Positions 15,386 to 23,520 of a stretch of 64,000 nucleotides of DNA are shown here, in pieces. The position numbers were made by a program, and so were the translations under genes. Position 1 is the stretch's first letter. The number at the start of each line of letters is the position of its first letter. The notes beneath the pieces were generated by a model. The model ran no database searches and was not told the DNA's origin. It worked only from the letters and a program-made list of their open reading frames with translations. The stretch comes from CAZCAC01 sp964496575 (GTDB lineage: Bacteria > Planctomycetota > UBA1135 > GCA-002686595): contig CAZCAC010000034.1 in assembly GCA_964496575.1 (NCBI GenBank), positions 1 to 64,000 on the forward strand, written 5' to 3'.

Positions 15386-17298
15386 GGGGTCTGCTCGAGT
15401 CGATTCGCCTCCGCTCGCTCTCGGGCCGCCTCTGCCTCCCTCCCGGCGTGCTGCAGCGCCAGCGCCAGGTTTCGATGCCGCCTGGCGACGCCGGGGTCCA
15501 GCTCCAGGGCCTTCCGGAAGTAGGGGATCGATTCTTCCGCGCGGCCGGCGTTGAGCAGCGCGGCGCCCAGATCGTGGTGCCCGGCCACGTAATTCGAGTC
15601 CGCCTCGATCGCCCTCTTCGCGGCCTGCGCGGCCTCGCCGTACGCTCCGCGGCCGATCAGGAAGTTGGCGAGGTTGTGCCAGATGACGGCGTCGTCCGGG
15701 TCGAGACCGGCCGCCTTGCGCAGCGCCTGTAGCGCCTGCTCCGGTCGCTCGAGGTACTTCAGGCACAAGCCGAGCTGCGCGTAGGTGATCGCCTTCTCGG
15801 GCTCCTCCTTGACCGCGTGCTGGAGGAAGGGCAGCGCTTCCCCGGAACGCCCGAGGTTCATCAGCGTCGTGCCGAGATTGAACTCGACGCTGGAGAGGCG
15901 ATCGTCGAGCTCCATCGCCGCCTGGCAGTGGGGAAGCGCCGCCTCCCAGTCCTGCTCGTACACGTAGTACTGGCTCAACATCTGGTGCGCGCGCGGGTGG
16001 TCGGGGTAGCGCTCCAGCACCGTGCCCCACAGCGCCTCGGTGCTGCGGTAGTCCTCGTTGCGCGTGACCGTCCGCCAGGCGAGCGCCCCGCCGCCCAGGA
16101 GCACGGCCGCGCCGCCGATCACGAAGGCCCTGCGCCCGCCGCCAGCCCGCTGGAGCAGCGCGTCGACGCCGAGCACCAGGAGCAGCACCAGCGCGGCCAG
16201 CGGCAGGTACATCCGGTGCTCGGCGATCATCTCCCCGGTCAGCGGGATGAAGCTCGAGCTGGGCGCGAGCACGGCGAAGCAGAAGAGGCCGAGGTAGCCG
16301 GCCACGCGGCGCCGGATGAAGGCCCAGGTGCTCACCGCGAGCAGCGCGATCAGCGCGAGCCCGCGCAGCCAGACCTCGCCCCACGAGCTGATCGTCGGCC
16401 AGTTGTAGTAGTCGAAGAGGAGCTGGTCGGGCCAGAGCGAGAGGCGCAGGTACTGCACGATGGCGACCGCCTGCGTGCGCAGGTACTCGGCGCCGGAGAC
16501 GACTTCCTGCTCGAAGCCCGCCGAGGTGCCGCGGTCGCCACTGGCGATCGATAGGGCGAGCACTCCCCAGGTCGCGGCGAGGCCGAGGTAGAGCCCCTTG
16601 CGGCGCTTCAGGCCGTCGAGGAAGCCGCCGGAGAAGAGCATCCGATCGAGCGCCAGCACCGCGAGCGGCGCGGAGACGGCGGCTTCCTTGCTGGCCATGG
16701 CCAGCGCGCAGGCGAGGACCGAGAGGGTGACCCACGGCGTGCTTCGCTCGGCGCGGAACCCGCGCACCGCGGCGTAGAGGGTCAGCAGGTAGAAGAGCGC
16801 GCCCATCGCCTCGTTGCGGTAGACGACGTGGTTCAGCGTGTCGGTGTGCAGCGGGTGCACGACCCAGAGCAGCGCGGTGGCGAAGGCGACGGGAAGCGCG
16901 CGCGTCGCCAGCCTGGTCGCCTCCAGCGTGCGCCGCACGAGCCCGAAGAGCGCCAGCGCGGCCAGTGCGTGGACGGCGACGTTGAAGAGGTGGTAGCCGA
17001 ACACCTCGAGCTCGCCGATCGCGTAGTTGACCGCCAGCGACAGCGCGACCAGCGGTCGCCCGCTCGCCCCGGTGCCCCCCGGCGCGGTCAGCGACTCGGA
17101 GAGCGGGTTGAGGCTGCGGACGCTCTCGCTCTCGCGGATCGAGGGGAGGTCGTCGAAGACGAAGGGGCCCTGGAGGCTGTTCGCATAGATCGCCGCGCAG
17201 ACCACGACGAGGCCGAGGGACGCGGCGAGGGCGAGGCCTCGCCCCGCCGGGCGTCCGCCCGGGGGGGGCGGGGTGTTCTCGAGCTCTTCGGGTGTCAT
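15382..17298 (-). CDS. GT-C-like membrane protein with C-terminal TPR repeats
   Basis: A 638-residue protein with about eleven membrane helices (about 25-440) followed by a TPR array of five to six repeats (about 450-630). The N-terminal FVFDDLPSI and RPLVALSLAVNYA, and the GEMIAEHRMYLPLAALVLLL loop, resemble the TMTC/DUF1736 type of GT-C glycosyltransferase-like proteins, in which a DD pair and EHRMYLP-like segments recur. It may transfer sugar from a polyprenyl carrier to proteins at the outer face, but the activity is inferred. The start is the ATG at 17296-17298, before a short cytoplasmic tail and the first helix. It is divergent from the ABC-F gene. Confidence 0.8.
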   Translation of the reverse strand: MTPEELENTPPPPGGRPAGRGLALAASLGLVVVCAAIYANSLQGPFVFDDLPSIRESESVRSLNPLSESLTAPGGTGASGRPLVALSLAVNYAIGELEVFGYHLFNVAVHALAALALFGLVRRTLEATRLATRALPVAFATALLWVVHPLHTDTLNHVVYRNEAMGALFYLLTLYAAVRGFRAERSTPWVTLSVLACALAMASKEAAVSAPLAVLALDRMLFSGGFLDGLKRRKGLYLGLAATWGVLALSIASGDRGTSAGFEQEVVSGAEYLRTQAVAIVQYLRLSLWPDQLLFDYYNWPTISSWGEVWLRGLALIALLAVSTWAFIRRRVAGYLGLFCFAVLAPSSSFIPLTGEMIAEHRMYLPLAALVLLLVLGVDALLQRAGGGRRAFVIGGAAVLLGGGALAWRTVTRNEDYRSTEALWGTVLERYPDHPRAHQMLSQYYVYEQDWEAALPHCQAAMELDDRLSSVEFNLGTTLMNLGRSGEALPFLQHAVKEEPEKAITYAQLGLCLKYLERPEQALQALRKAAGLDPDDAVIWHNLANFLIGRGAYGEAAQAAKRAIEADSNYVAGHHDLGAALLNAGRAEESIPYFRKALELDPGVARRHRNLALALQHAGREAEAARERAEANRLEQTP

Positions 17299-17387
17299 CG
17301 CCGGGCCGAAGCTAACGCAGGAAGCGGCGGACTCCCAGTACCGGAGTGGCTCGAGCGGGTAGTATCCCCCCGCGGAGGTGCTCTGCC

Positions 17388-18962
17388 GTGCCCGCGATCC
17401 GCTTCGACGACGTCTCCTTTCACTACGAATCCCCATTCACGCCGATCTTCGAGGGGCTCTCGATCCGCCTGGACACCGCCTGGCGCACCGCGCTGGTGGG
17501 GCGCAACGGCCGGGGCAAGACGACGCTGCTGCGGCTCCTGCTGGGGGAGCTGGCGGCCACGCGGGGGACGATCGAGACGCCGGGGCCGATGCGGCTCTTC
17601 CCCTTCGAGGTGGAGCAGCCCGCGCGTTCGGTGCGCGAGGTGGTCCGCGGCTGCATCGCGCCCTTCACCGCCTGGGAAGCGGAGATGGAGCGCCTCCTCG
17701 AGGCGGGGGACGAGGCGAGCCTCGCCGAGTACGCGCAGCTGCTGGAACGCTACGAGCGGGAGGGTGGCTACCAGATCGACTCGCGGATCGAACGCGAGCT
17801 GGCCGCCCTGGGGCTCGGCGAGGAGTGGTCGGCGCGGTCCTTCGAGACGCTGAGCCCCGGCGAACAGGCGCGCGCGTTGATCGGCGCGCTGTTCCTGGGC
17901 GAGGACGTCTTCCCGCTGATCGACGAGCCGACCAACCACCTCGACCTCGCCGGTCGCGAGCGGCTCGGGCAGTACCTGGCCACCAAACCCGGCTACCTCC
18001 TGGTCTCGCACGACCGCTACTTCCTCGACCTCTGCTGCGATCACGTCGTCGCGATCCAGCGCGCGGAAGTGCGCGTGACCCAGGGCGACTTCTCCACCTG
18101 GAAAGCGCAGTGGGAGCGCGAGCAGAGCCGTGAGCTGCGCGAGCAGGAGCGGCTCAAGAAGGAGATCCGCGGGCTGGAGGCCGCCGCCCGACAACGCCGC
18201 GGCTGGTCGGGCAAGAAGGAGCAGCAGAAGATCGGCGCGTTCGACAAGGGCCACATCGGCCACCTGGCGGCGAAGCAGATGAAGCGCGCGCAGGAGAGCG
18301 AGCGGCGGCGCGACCGGAAGCTGGAGGAGAAGAAGGGGCTGCTCGAGAACGTCGAGAAAGAGCGCAAGGTGCGGCTGCGGAGCGAGGGGAAGAGCCCGGA
18401 GCTCGTCGTCTCGGTCGACGACGTCGCCGTCGGCAAGGGCGAGGAGCCGGTGCTGTCCGGCGTGTCGTTCCGTCTCGAGCGCGGCGAGCGCCTCGCCATC
18501 GTGGGCCCGAACGGCTGCGGCAAGACCACCCTGCTGGAAGCGATCGCCGGCGAGCTGCCGGTGCTCGAGGGTTCGATCCACCGCCCCGGGTTCCTGACCG
18601 TCGTCCGCGGCTACCAGACGCCGCGCTGGGAGCGCGGGCTCCTGCGCGATCACCTCCGGGCGGACGGGATCGACGAGACGCTCTTTCGCACCACGATGGG
18701 CTCGCTCGGCGTGGTGGGGGAGATCTTCGACCGGCCGCTGGAGACCTTCAGCATGGGAGAGCGCAAGAAGGTCGACCTCTGCCGCTCCTTCCTGGCGCCC
18801 GCCCACCTGCTCATCTGGGACGAGCCGGTGAACTATATCGACCTCGCCTCTCGCGAGGAGATCGAGGAGGTGATCCGGCGCGAGCAGCCGACGATGCTCT
18901 TCGTCGAGCACGACCGCTGGTTCATCGAGCGGGTGGCGACGGGGGTGCTGGACCTCTCCTGA
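17388..18962 (+). CDS. ABC-F family ATPase
   Basis: A 524-residue duplicated ATPase without membrane segments. Domain 1 has Walker A GRNGRGKTT (about 38-46), signature LSPGEQ and Walker B FPLIDEPTNHLD; domain 2 has GPNGCGKTT, signature FSMGERKK and Walker B LLIWDEPVNYID. A long charged linker joins them, as in ribosome-acting ABC-F proteins. Wording around the first domain (IDEPTNHLDLAGRERLGQYL, VSHDRYFLD) is close to the Lsa-like antibiotic-resistance branch, so a role in translation or ribosome protection is plausible but unproven. The start is GTG at 17388 after GCGGAGG; the frame is open 14 codons further upstream. A hairpin terminator follows. Confidence 0.9.
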   Translation: MPAIRFDDVSFHYESPFTPIFEGLSIRLDTAWRTALVGRNGRGKTTLLRLLLGELAATRGTIETPGPMRLFPFEVEQPARSVREVVRGCIAPFTAWEAEMERLLEAGDEASLAEYAQLLERYEREGGYQIDSRIERELAALGLGEEWSARSFETLSPGEQARALIGALFLGEDVFPLIDEPTNHLDLAGRERLGQYLATKPGYLLVSHDRYFLDLCCDHVVAIQRAEVRVTQGDFSTWKAQWEREQSRELREQERLKKEIRGLEAAARQRRGWSGKKEQQKIGAFDKGHIGHLAAKQMKRAQESERRRDRKLEEKKGLLENVEKERKVRLRSEGKSPELVVSVDDVAVGKGEEPVLSGVSFRLERGERLAIVGPNGCGKTTLLEAIAGELPVLEGSIHRPGFLTVVRGYQTPRWERGLLRDHLRADGIDETLFRTTMGSLGVVGEIFDRPLETFSMGERKKVDLCRSFLAPAHLLIWDEPVNYIDLASREEIEEVIRREQPTMLFVEHDRWFIERVATGVLDLS

Positions 18963-18977
18963 TCTAGTCGGAGTCGG

Positions 18978-19000
18978 TTTCTGCGCGTTGCGCGCAGAAA
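18978..19000 (+). terminator. Hairpin terminator after ABC-F gene
   Basis: A perfect ten-base stem TTTCTGCGCG/CGCGCAGAAA with a three-base TTG loop begins 15 bases after the ABC-F stop codon. No T-run follows, but the stem itself is flanked by T on one side and A on the other, so it could work in either direction. Confidence 0.6.
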
Positions 19001-19141
19001 GCAGGCTGGGAGGGCCTCGAAGCTCTCGAGAATCGCGATCCGAACAGTCTGTTGACCGGTCAGGTTGCGGGCGTCAGCCCGCGCGACGCGATCTCCGGTT
19101 CCCGACACCGATCCTTCACGATCGCGAGCCTCCGCCCGGCT

Positions 19142-19172
19142 CCGGAACCCGTACGATGAAGGCGGGTTCCGG
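19142..19172 (+). promoter_or_regulatory. Perfect 10-base inverted repeat upstream of coiled-coil gene
   Basis: CCGGAACCCG (19142-19151) and CGGGTTCCGG (19163-19172) flank an 11-base spacer, ending 61 bases before the start of the coiled-coil/sulfatase gene pair. It could be an operator or a leader hairpin. A second small hairpin, GCGGGC with GCCCGC at 19067-19082, lies further upstream. Confidence 0.4.
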
Positions 19173-19233
19173 TGTCCTTTGAGCCGAACCCGAGGCCGGG
19201 ATCTCCACCCGGTCCGAACAACGGAGGAAAGCG

Positions 19234-20574
19234 ATGAAGATCGGAACGAGGGCAACCGGACTGGTTCTCGCCACGGCGGCGCTGCTGATGACGCCGGCGG
19301 TGGGGGAAGACGAGGTCTCGCTGGCGCAGCGCGTCGATACGCTGCAGGCGAAGGTCGATCACTACCTCGCGCAGAACGAGGAACACGAGCACCCGCGCAG
19401 CGACGAGGAGTACGCCGAGCTGATCGAGCGGCTCGAGCTGGGCATGGGGGCGCTGAGGGAGCTGGGGAAAGAGGACGCTCTCCATCGGCTCGCCCGCATC
19501 GCCGACGAGGTGCGAAAGGAGCGCCAGATGGCGCGAGACGACCGGGGGCGTGACCGCGAGCGGGAGCGGCTTCCCGAACGCCTCACCGCGCGGGAAGGAA
19601 ACTCCGAGATCGACGTGGTTCGCAAGCGGCTGAAGGTGATGCGGCTCGCGGTCGACGGCTACATGGAGGTGGGGGACGTTCACGCCGCCGAGCGGGTCGA
19701 GTACGCCATGCACGCGCGCGAGCTGGCGATCGAGGGGCGTCGCGACGAGGAGGCGGCGCGGATCCGCGAAGCCGCGCCGGATCGCGAGGAGCTGGTCGGG
19801 TTGTTGAGGCGTGCTTCGCACCTCTACCAGGAATGGGGAAACGAGAAGAAGGCCGGGCTGTTGCTGGAGCTGGCCCGCACCTACCACGAACAGGCGCGGC
19901 GAATCCAGCAGCGCGCGACTCGCGGAGAGGCGCGGGAAGGCGAGCGCCCGGCCACGCGGCTGGACGACCTGAACAAGAGGCTCGAGATCGTGCGCCAGGC
20001 ACTGGCCGCCCACACCCGGCTGGGGCACGCCGACGCGCGCGACATCCTCGAGCGGCTCCTGGTCGTCGGCGAGATGCAGGCCGAAGGTGCCAGCGACCAG
20101 TCGATCGCCCAGGCCGCCGAGGGGCTGTCGATGGGCACGATCATCGAGCTCTTGCAGCAAGCGTCGGCCCAGTACCGTGAGTGGCGGCTGCCCGCCCAGG
20201 CCAGGGCCTGCAATCAGCTGGCGGAGTTCTACGCCCGCCGCGAGCGGGAGCGCGCGGGGGGTGAGACCCGCGCCGAGCCCGAAGCGCGGTCCCGTCGGGA
20301 ACACTCGCGCGAACAGCTCGAGGAGCTCGAGCGGGCCGAGCAGGAGACGCGCAAGGCGCTCGAGGGCATCCGCCCGCAGCACTCGCGCTACGTGGACCTG
20401 CAGCGCAGACTCGAGAAGCTCGAGCGGGCGAAGCAGGGGCTACAACCGGATCGGGCCGAGCAGGTGGACCGCGATGTCCTGATGCAGAAACTCGCCGATC
20501 GCATCGACGTGCTCCAGTCGGAGCTGAACGAGGTGAAGCAGGCGCTCCGGAAACTGGGCGTCGAGCGGCGGTGA
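19234..20574 (+). CDS. Secreted coiled-coil protein of unknown function
   Basis: A 446-residue protein with a signal peptide (about 1-24, hydrophobic VLATAALLMTPAVG) and an ATG preceded by GGAGGAAAG. The mature part is almost entirely charged helix, rich in Glu, Arg and Leu. It contains a loosely repeated unit of about 110 residues (a segment ending in VDGYMEVGDVHAAERVEYA is echoed by AAHTRLGHADARDILERL). TPR-like helical hairpins are possible. No enzyme motif is visible. Its stop overlaps the GTG start of the following sulfatase by four bases (GTGA), so the two are translationally coupled and probably work together. Confidence 0.8.
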   Translation: MKIGTRATGLVLATAALLMTPAVGEDEVSLAQRVDTLQAKVDHYLAQNEEHEHPRSDEEYAELIERLELGMGALRELGKEDALHRLARIADEVRKERQMARDDRGRDRERERLPERLTAREGNSEIDVVRKRLKVMRLAVDGYMEVGDVHAAERVEYAMHARELAIEGRRDEEAARIREAAPDREELVGLLRRASHLYQEWGNEKKAGLLLELARTYHEQARRIQQRATRGEAREGERPATRLDDLNKRLEIVRQALAAHTRLGHADARDILERLLVVGEMQAEGASDQSIAQAAEGLSMGTIIELLQQASAQYREWRLPAQARACNQLAEFYARRERERAGGETRAEPEARSRREHSREQLEELERAEQETRKALEGIRPQHSRYVDLQRRLEKLERAKQGLQPDRAEQVDRDVLMQKLADRIDVLQSELNEVKQALRKLGVERR

Positions 20575-22031
20575 TCGTCTCGCGGATCAGGGGGATCGCC
20601 TTCCTGCTCGTCGTCGCCGCCGGCGTCGCGCGGGGAGGCGAGTCCCCCAACGTCATCCTCTGCATGGCCGACGACCTCGGCTGGGGCTGTGTCGGCTACA
20701 ACGGCAACGAGGTTATCCGCACCCCGTCTCTCGACGAGATCGCGCGCGACGGTGTGCGCTTCGACCGCTTCTACTCGGCGGCGCCGGTGTGCAGCCCGAC
20801 GCGCGCCAGCTGCCTGACCGGGCGGCACCCGTACCGGACCGGCGTCTTCGGCGCCAACACCGGGATCCTGCGCCCCGAGGAGGTGACCCTGGCCGAGGTG
20901 CTGAAGGATCAGGGCTACCGGACCGGGCACTTCGGCAAGTGGCACCTCGGAACGCTGACCACCGAGGGAAAGGACTCCAACCGCGGCGGGGAGAAGCGCC
21001 CCCAGCTGTTCAATCCGCCCTGGCAGCACGGCTTCGACGTCTGCTTCTCAACCGAGGCCAAGGTGCCGACCTGCGATCCGATGAAGCTCCCCGAGGCTTT
21101 TCCGGTGAAGGGCGCGAGCAAGAGGTTCGGCTGGCCGCGGCTGAAGGAAGGCGAGGCGTGGCGGCCGTACGGGACCTTCTACTGGAACGAGAAGGGGGAG
21201 AAGGTGGTCGACGGGCTCGAGGGGGACGACTCCGAGCTGATCGTCGATCGCGCGCTGGAGTTCATCGAGGCAGCGGTCCAGGAGGAGCAGCCGTTCCTCA
21301 CGGTGATCTGGTTCCACGCGCCGCACCTGCCGTGCGTCGCGACGGAGGAGTACGCCGCGCAGTACGAGGGACATGGTTTCGAGATGCAGCAGTACGCGGG
21401 CTGCATCACCGCGCTCGACGCGCAGGTGGGGCGACTGCGGGCCGAGCTGCGTCGCCTGGAGGTCGAGCAGGACACGATGCTCTGGTTCTGCTCCGACAAC
21501 GGACCCGAGCGCGGGACTCCGGGGACGACGGGGGGATTCCGGGAACGCAAGCGGAGCCTGCACGACGGTGGGGTCCGCGTCCCGGGGCTCTTGCTGTGGC
21601 CGGCCCGGGGATTCCAGGGCGTCGTCACCGAGCCCGTGGTCACCTCCGACTACCTGCCGACGGTGCTCGACGCGCTCGGGTTCGAGCTGCCGGAGGGGGC
21701 TCCCTCACTCGACGGGGTCTCGATCCTACCGCTGCTCGAGGGGAAGCACCTCGAGCGTCCCGAGCCGATCGGATTCGCGCACGGGAATCAGGTCGCCTGG
21801 AGCGGGGCGCGCTACAAGTACTACCGGAAGGGGAAGGGAGAGTCGCTCTTCGACCTGAGCGAGGATCCCTTCGAGAAGGTGGACCTGTCGGTGGAACAGC
21901 CGGAGCGGCTCGAGGACCTGCGCGGCGCGTACGCCTCGTGGCTGGAGCGCGTGCGCGAGAGCTTCGAGGGGGAGGAGTACGGAGTGGAATCCGTGGAGCG
22001 GCTGAAGCAGCGCTGGCCGGGAGGCGAATAG
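20571..22031 (+). CDS. Secreted sulfatase (arylsulfatase family)
   Basis: A 486-residue type I sulfatase with a signal peptide (about 1-22). NVILCMADDLGWG provides the two metal-binding aspartates, and CSPTRASCLTGRHP is the formylglycine motif (C-x-P-T-R rather than the commoner C-x-P-S-R). GKWHLG supplies catalytic Lys/His, and FCSDNGPE gives the late Asp-Asn metal ligands. It hydrolyses sulfate esters outside the cytoplasm after maturation by a formylglycine-generating enzyme, which is not in this window. Starts with GTG overlapping the upstream gene's stop. The substrate cannot be read from sequence, but use of sulfated polysaccharides is typical of Planctomycetota. Confidence 0.92.
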   Translation: MIVSRIRGIAFLLVVAAGVARGGESPNVILCMADDLGWGCVGYNGNEVIRTPSLDEIARDGVRFDRFYSAAPVCSPTRASCLTGRHPYRTGVFGANTGILRPEEVTLAEVLKDQGYRTGHFGKWHLGTLTTEGKDSNRGGEKRPQLFNPPWQHGFDVCFSTEAKVPTCDPMKLPEAFPVKGASKRFGWPRLKEGEAWRPYGTFYWNEKGEKVVDGLEGDDSELIVDRALEFIEAAVQEEQPFLTVIWFHAPHLPCVATEEYAAQYEGHGFEMQQYAGCITALDAQVGRLRAELRRLEVEQDTMLWFCSDNGPERGTPGTTGGFRERKRSLHDGGVRVPGLLLWPARGFQGVVTEPVVTSDYLPTVLDALGFELPEGAPSLDGVSILPLLEGKHLERPEPIGFAHGNQVAWSGARYKYYRKGKGESLFDLSEDPFEKVDLSVEQPERLEDLRGAYASWLERVRESFEGEEYGVESVERLKQRWPGGE

Positions 22032-22038
22032 AGCGCCT

Positions 22039-23412
22039 CTACCGTCCCGGTCCCCAGACCTCGGGGATCGGGTAGTCCTCCGATAGCTGCCGTTCTCGGT
22101 CCTCGGGGCGCGCGACCATCGCCTCGTGGTAGGCGTGCAGCACCTGCACCAGCTCCAGGCTGCGCGCCTTCTGCTCCTCCGCGAGATTCGTCGTCTCGTT
22201 CGGGTCGGTCGAGAGGTCGTAGAGCTCGACCCCGGCGAGGGGATCGCCCTGTCCTCGCGCGGTGAAGTCGACCAGGAGCTTCCGGTCCCCGGCGAGGAGC
22301 GCACCGCGATGGGGCTCGACGTTCAGCAGGAGGACGTCTCGCTGGAGGGGGGTGTCGTCGACCAGGCAGGGCCACAGGTCGACGCCGTCGAGAGCCGGCT
22401 CGCGTTCGAGAGACAGCCCCGCCAGCCGCAACAGCGTCGGGCAGAGGTCCACCGCGTGGAGGCGCGCGCTGATCTTGCGGCCTTCGGGCAACACGCCGGG
22501 CCAGGAGAGCACCGCGGACACCCGCAGCCCACCCTCGTGGAGCCCCCCTTTTCCCCCCCGGAGGGGCACGTTGGAGCCCTGCCGGGCCGGGAAGCCTCCG
22601 TTGTCGGAGAGGAACAGGACGAGGGTTCGCTCGCGCAGGCCACGTTCTTCCACCGCCGTGAGGACGGCCCCGATCGCCTGATCCATCCCGGTCACCATGG
22701 CGGCGTAGACGCGCCGCTCGGCGTTGTCGATGTTCGAGTAGGCGGCGACATCTTCTTCGGGCGCCTGCAGCGGATAGTGCGGCGCACTGAAGGGCACGTA
22801 CAGGAACAGGGGCACGGCGGGGTCGTGATTCTCGACGACTCGGACGGCCTCGTCACGGATCAGGTGCGTGGAGTGCCCCTCCTCTCGCAACGGGGTCCTG
22901 TCCCGGTGCCAGTCGAGGCCTCCTTCACGCTCTCGAGTGTAGTAATCGATCATCCCCAGGTACTGGCCGTAGTGATGATCGAATCCGCGCCGGGTGGGGA
23001 GCTGTTCCGGGGTGGTCGAGCCGAGGTGCCACTTGCCGACGATATGAGTCGCGTAGCCCGCCTCCTTCAGCATCTCGGGCAGCAGGCGCTCCTTCAGGCT
23101 CACCCCCTCCGGGGACCAGGGCTGGACGACGCCGGAGGAGAGCCCGTACCGCATCGGATGCCGTCCGGTCAAAAGGGCCGCCCGCGTCGGCGAGCAGACT
23201 TGCAGGACGTAGAAACGATCCAGCTCGACGCCTTCCTCGACCAGTCGATCGATGCTCGGCGTCCGGATCTCGGAGCCGTGATAGCCAACATCCGCCCAGC
23301 CCAGATCATCGGCGAGGAAGATGATCACGTGCGGTGGTGAAGTGGCGGCCGGCTGATCCGGTGCGCAGGCGAAGGTGACCAGGAGCAGGAGGAGGAGGAG
23401 GGCGCGGCGCAT
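22039..23412 (-). CDS. Secreted sulfatase (arylsulfatase B-like)
   Basis: A 457-residue sulfatase with a hydrophobic leader ending in LVTFACAP, so it is either a signal-peptidase I substrate or a lipoprotein with a poor lipobox (Thr at -3). Motifs are HVIIFLADDLGWADVGYHG, the formylglycine site CSPTRAALLTGRHP, GKWHLG, and LFLSDNGG. The RRGFDHHYGQYLGMIDYYT segment and overall length recall arylsulfatase B/N-acetylgalactosamine-4-sulfatase-like enzymes. It is convergent with the other sulfatase, with only seven bases between their stop codons, and downstream of the DUF1570-like protease gene on the same strand. Confidence 0.92.
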   Translation of the reverse strand: MRRALLLLLLLVTFACAPDQPAATSPPHVIIFLADDLGWADVGYHGSEIRTPSIDRLVEEGVELDRFYVLQVCSPTRAALLTGRHPMRYGLSSGVVQPWSPEGVSLKERLLPEMLKEAGYATHIVGKWHLGSTTPEQLPTRRGFDHHYGQYLGMIDYYTREREGGLDWHRDRTPLREEGHSTHLIRDEAVRVVENHDPAVPLFLYVPFSAPHYPLQAPEEDVAAYSNIDNAERRVYAAMVTGMDQAIGAVLTAVEERGLRERTLVLFLSDNGGFPARQGSNVPLRGGKGGLHEGGLRVSAVLSWPGVLPEGRKISARLHAVDLCPTLLRLAGLSLEREPALDGVDLWPCLVDDTPLQRDVLLLNVEPHRGALLAGDRKLLVDFTARGQGDPLAGVELYDLSTDPNETTNLAEEQKARSLELVQVLHAYHEAMVARPEDRERQLSEDYPIPEVWGPGR

Positions 23413-23495
23413 GGCGCGGAGTATACGGGAGTCGACCCCGGATCGGCGTCTCGTAGCGGGAAAGGGATCGGGACCGGGTGGTGTCCCGTCCGCCT

Positions 23496-23514
23496 GCGGC
23501 GAACGCCCCGCCGC
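23496..23514 (-). terminator. Small hairpin after DUF1570-like gene
   Basis: A six-base stem GCGGCG/CGCCGC with a seven-base loop lies 7 bases past the stop of the protease gene (minus strand) and about 85 bases before the sulfatase start. No T-run is present. It may attenuate read-through between the two genes. Confidence 0.3.
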
Positions 23515-23520
23515 TCGGCC

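Noticed and set aside
22039..23412. Lipoprotein assignment for the second sulfatase.
   Set aside because: The lipobox TFAC has Thr at -3 and Phe at -2, which is poor; a cleavable signal peptide is at least as likely, so lipoprotein status is not asserted.
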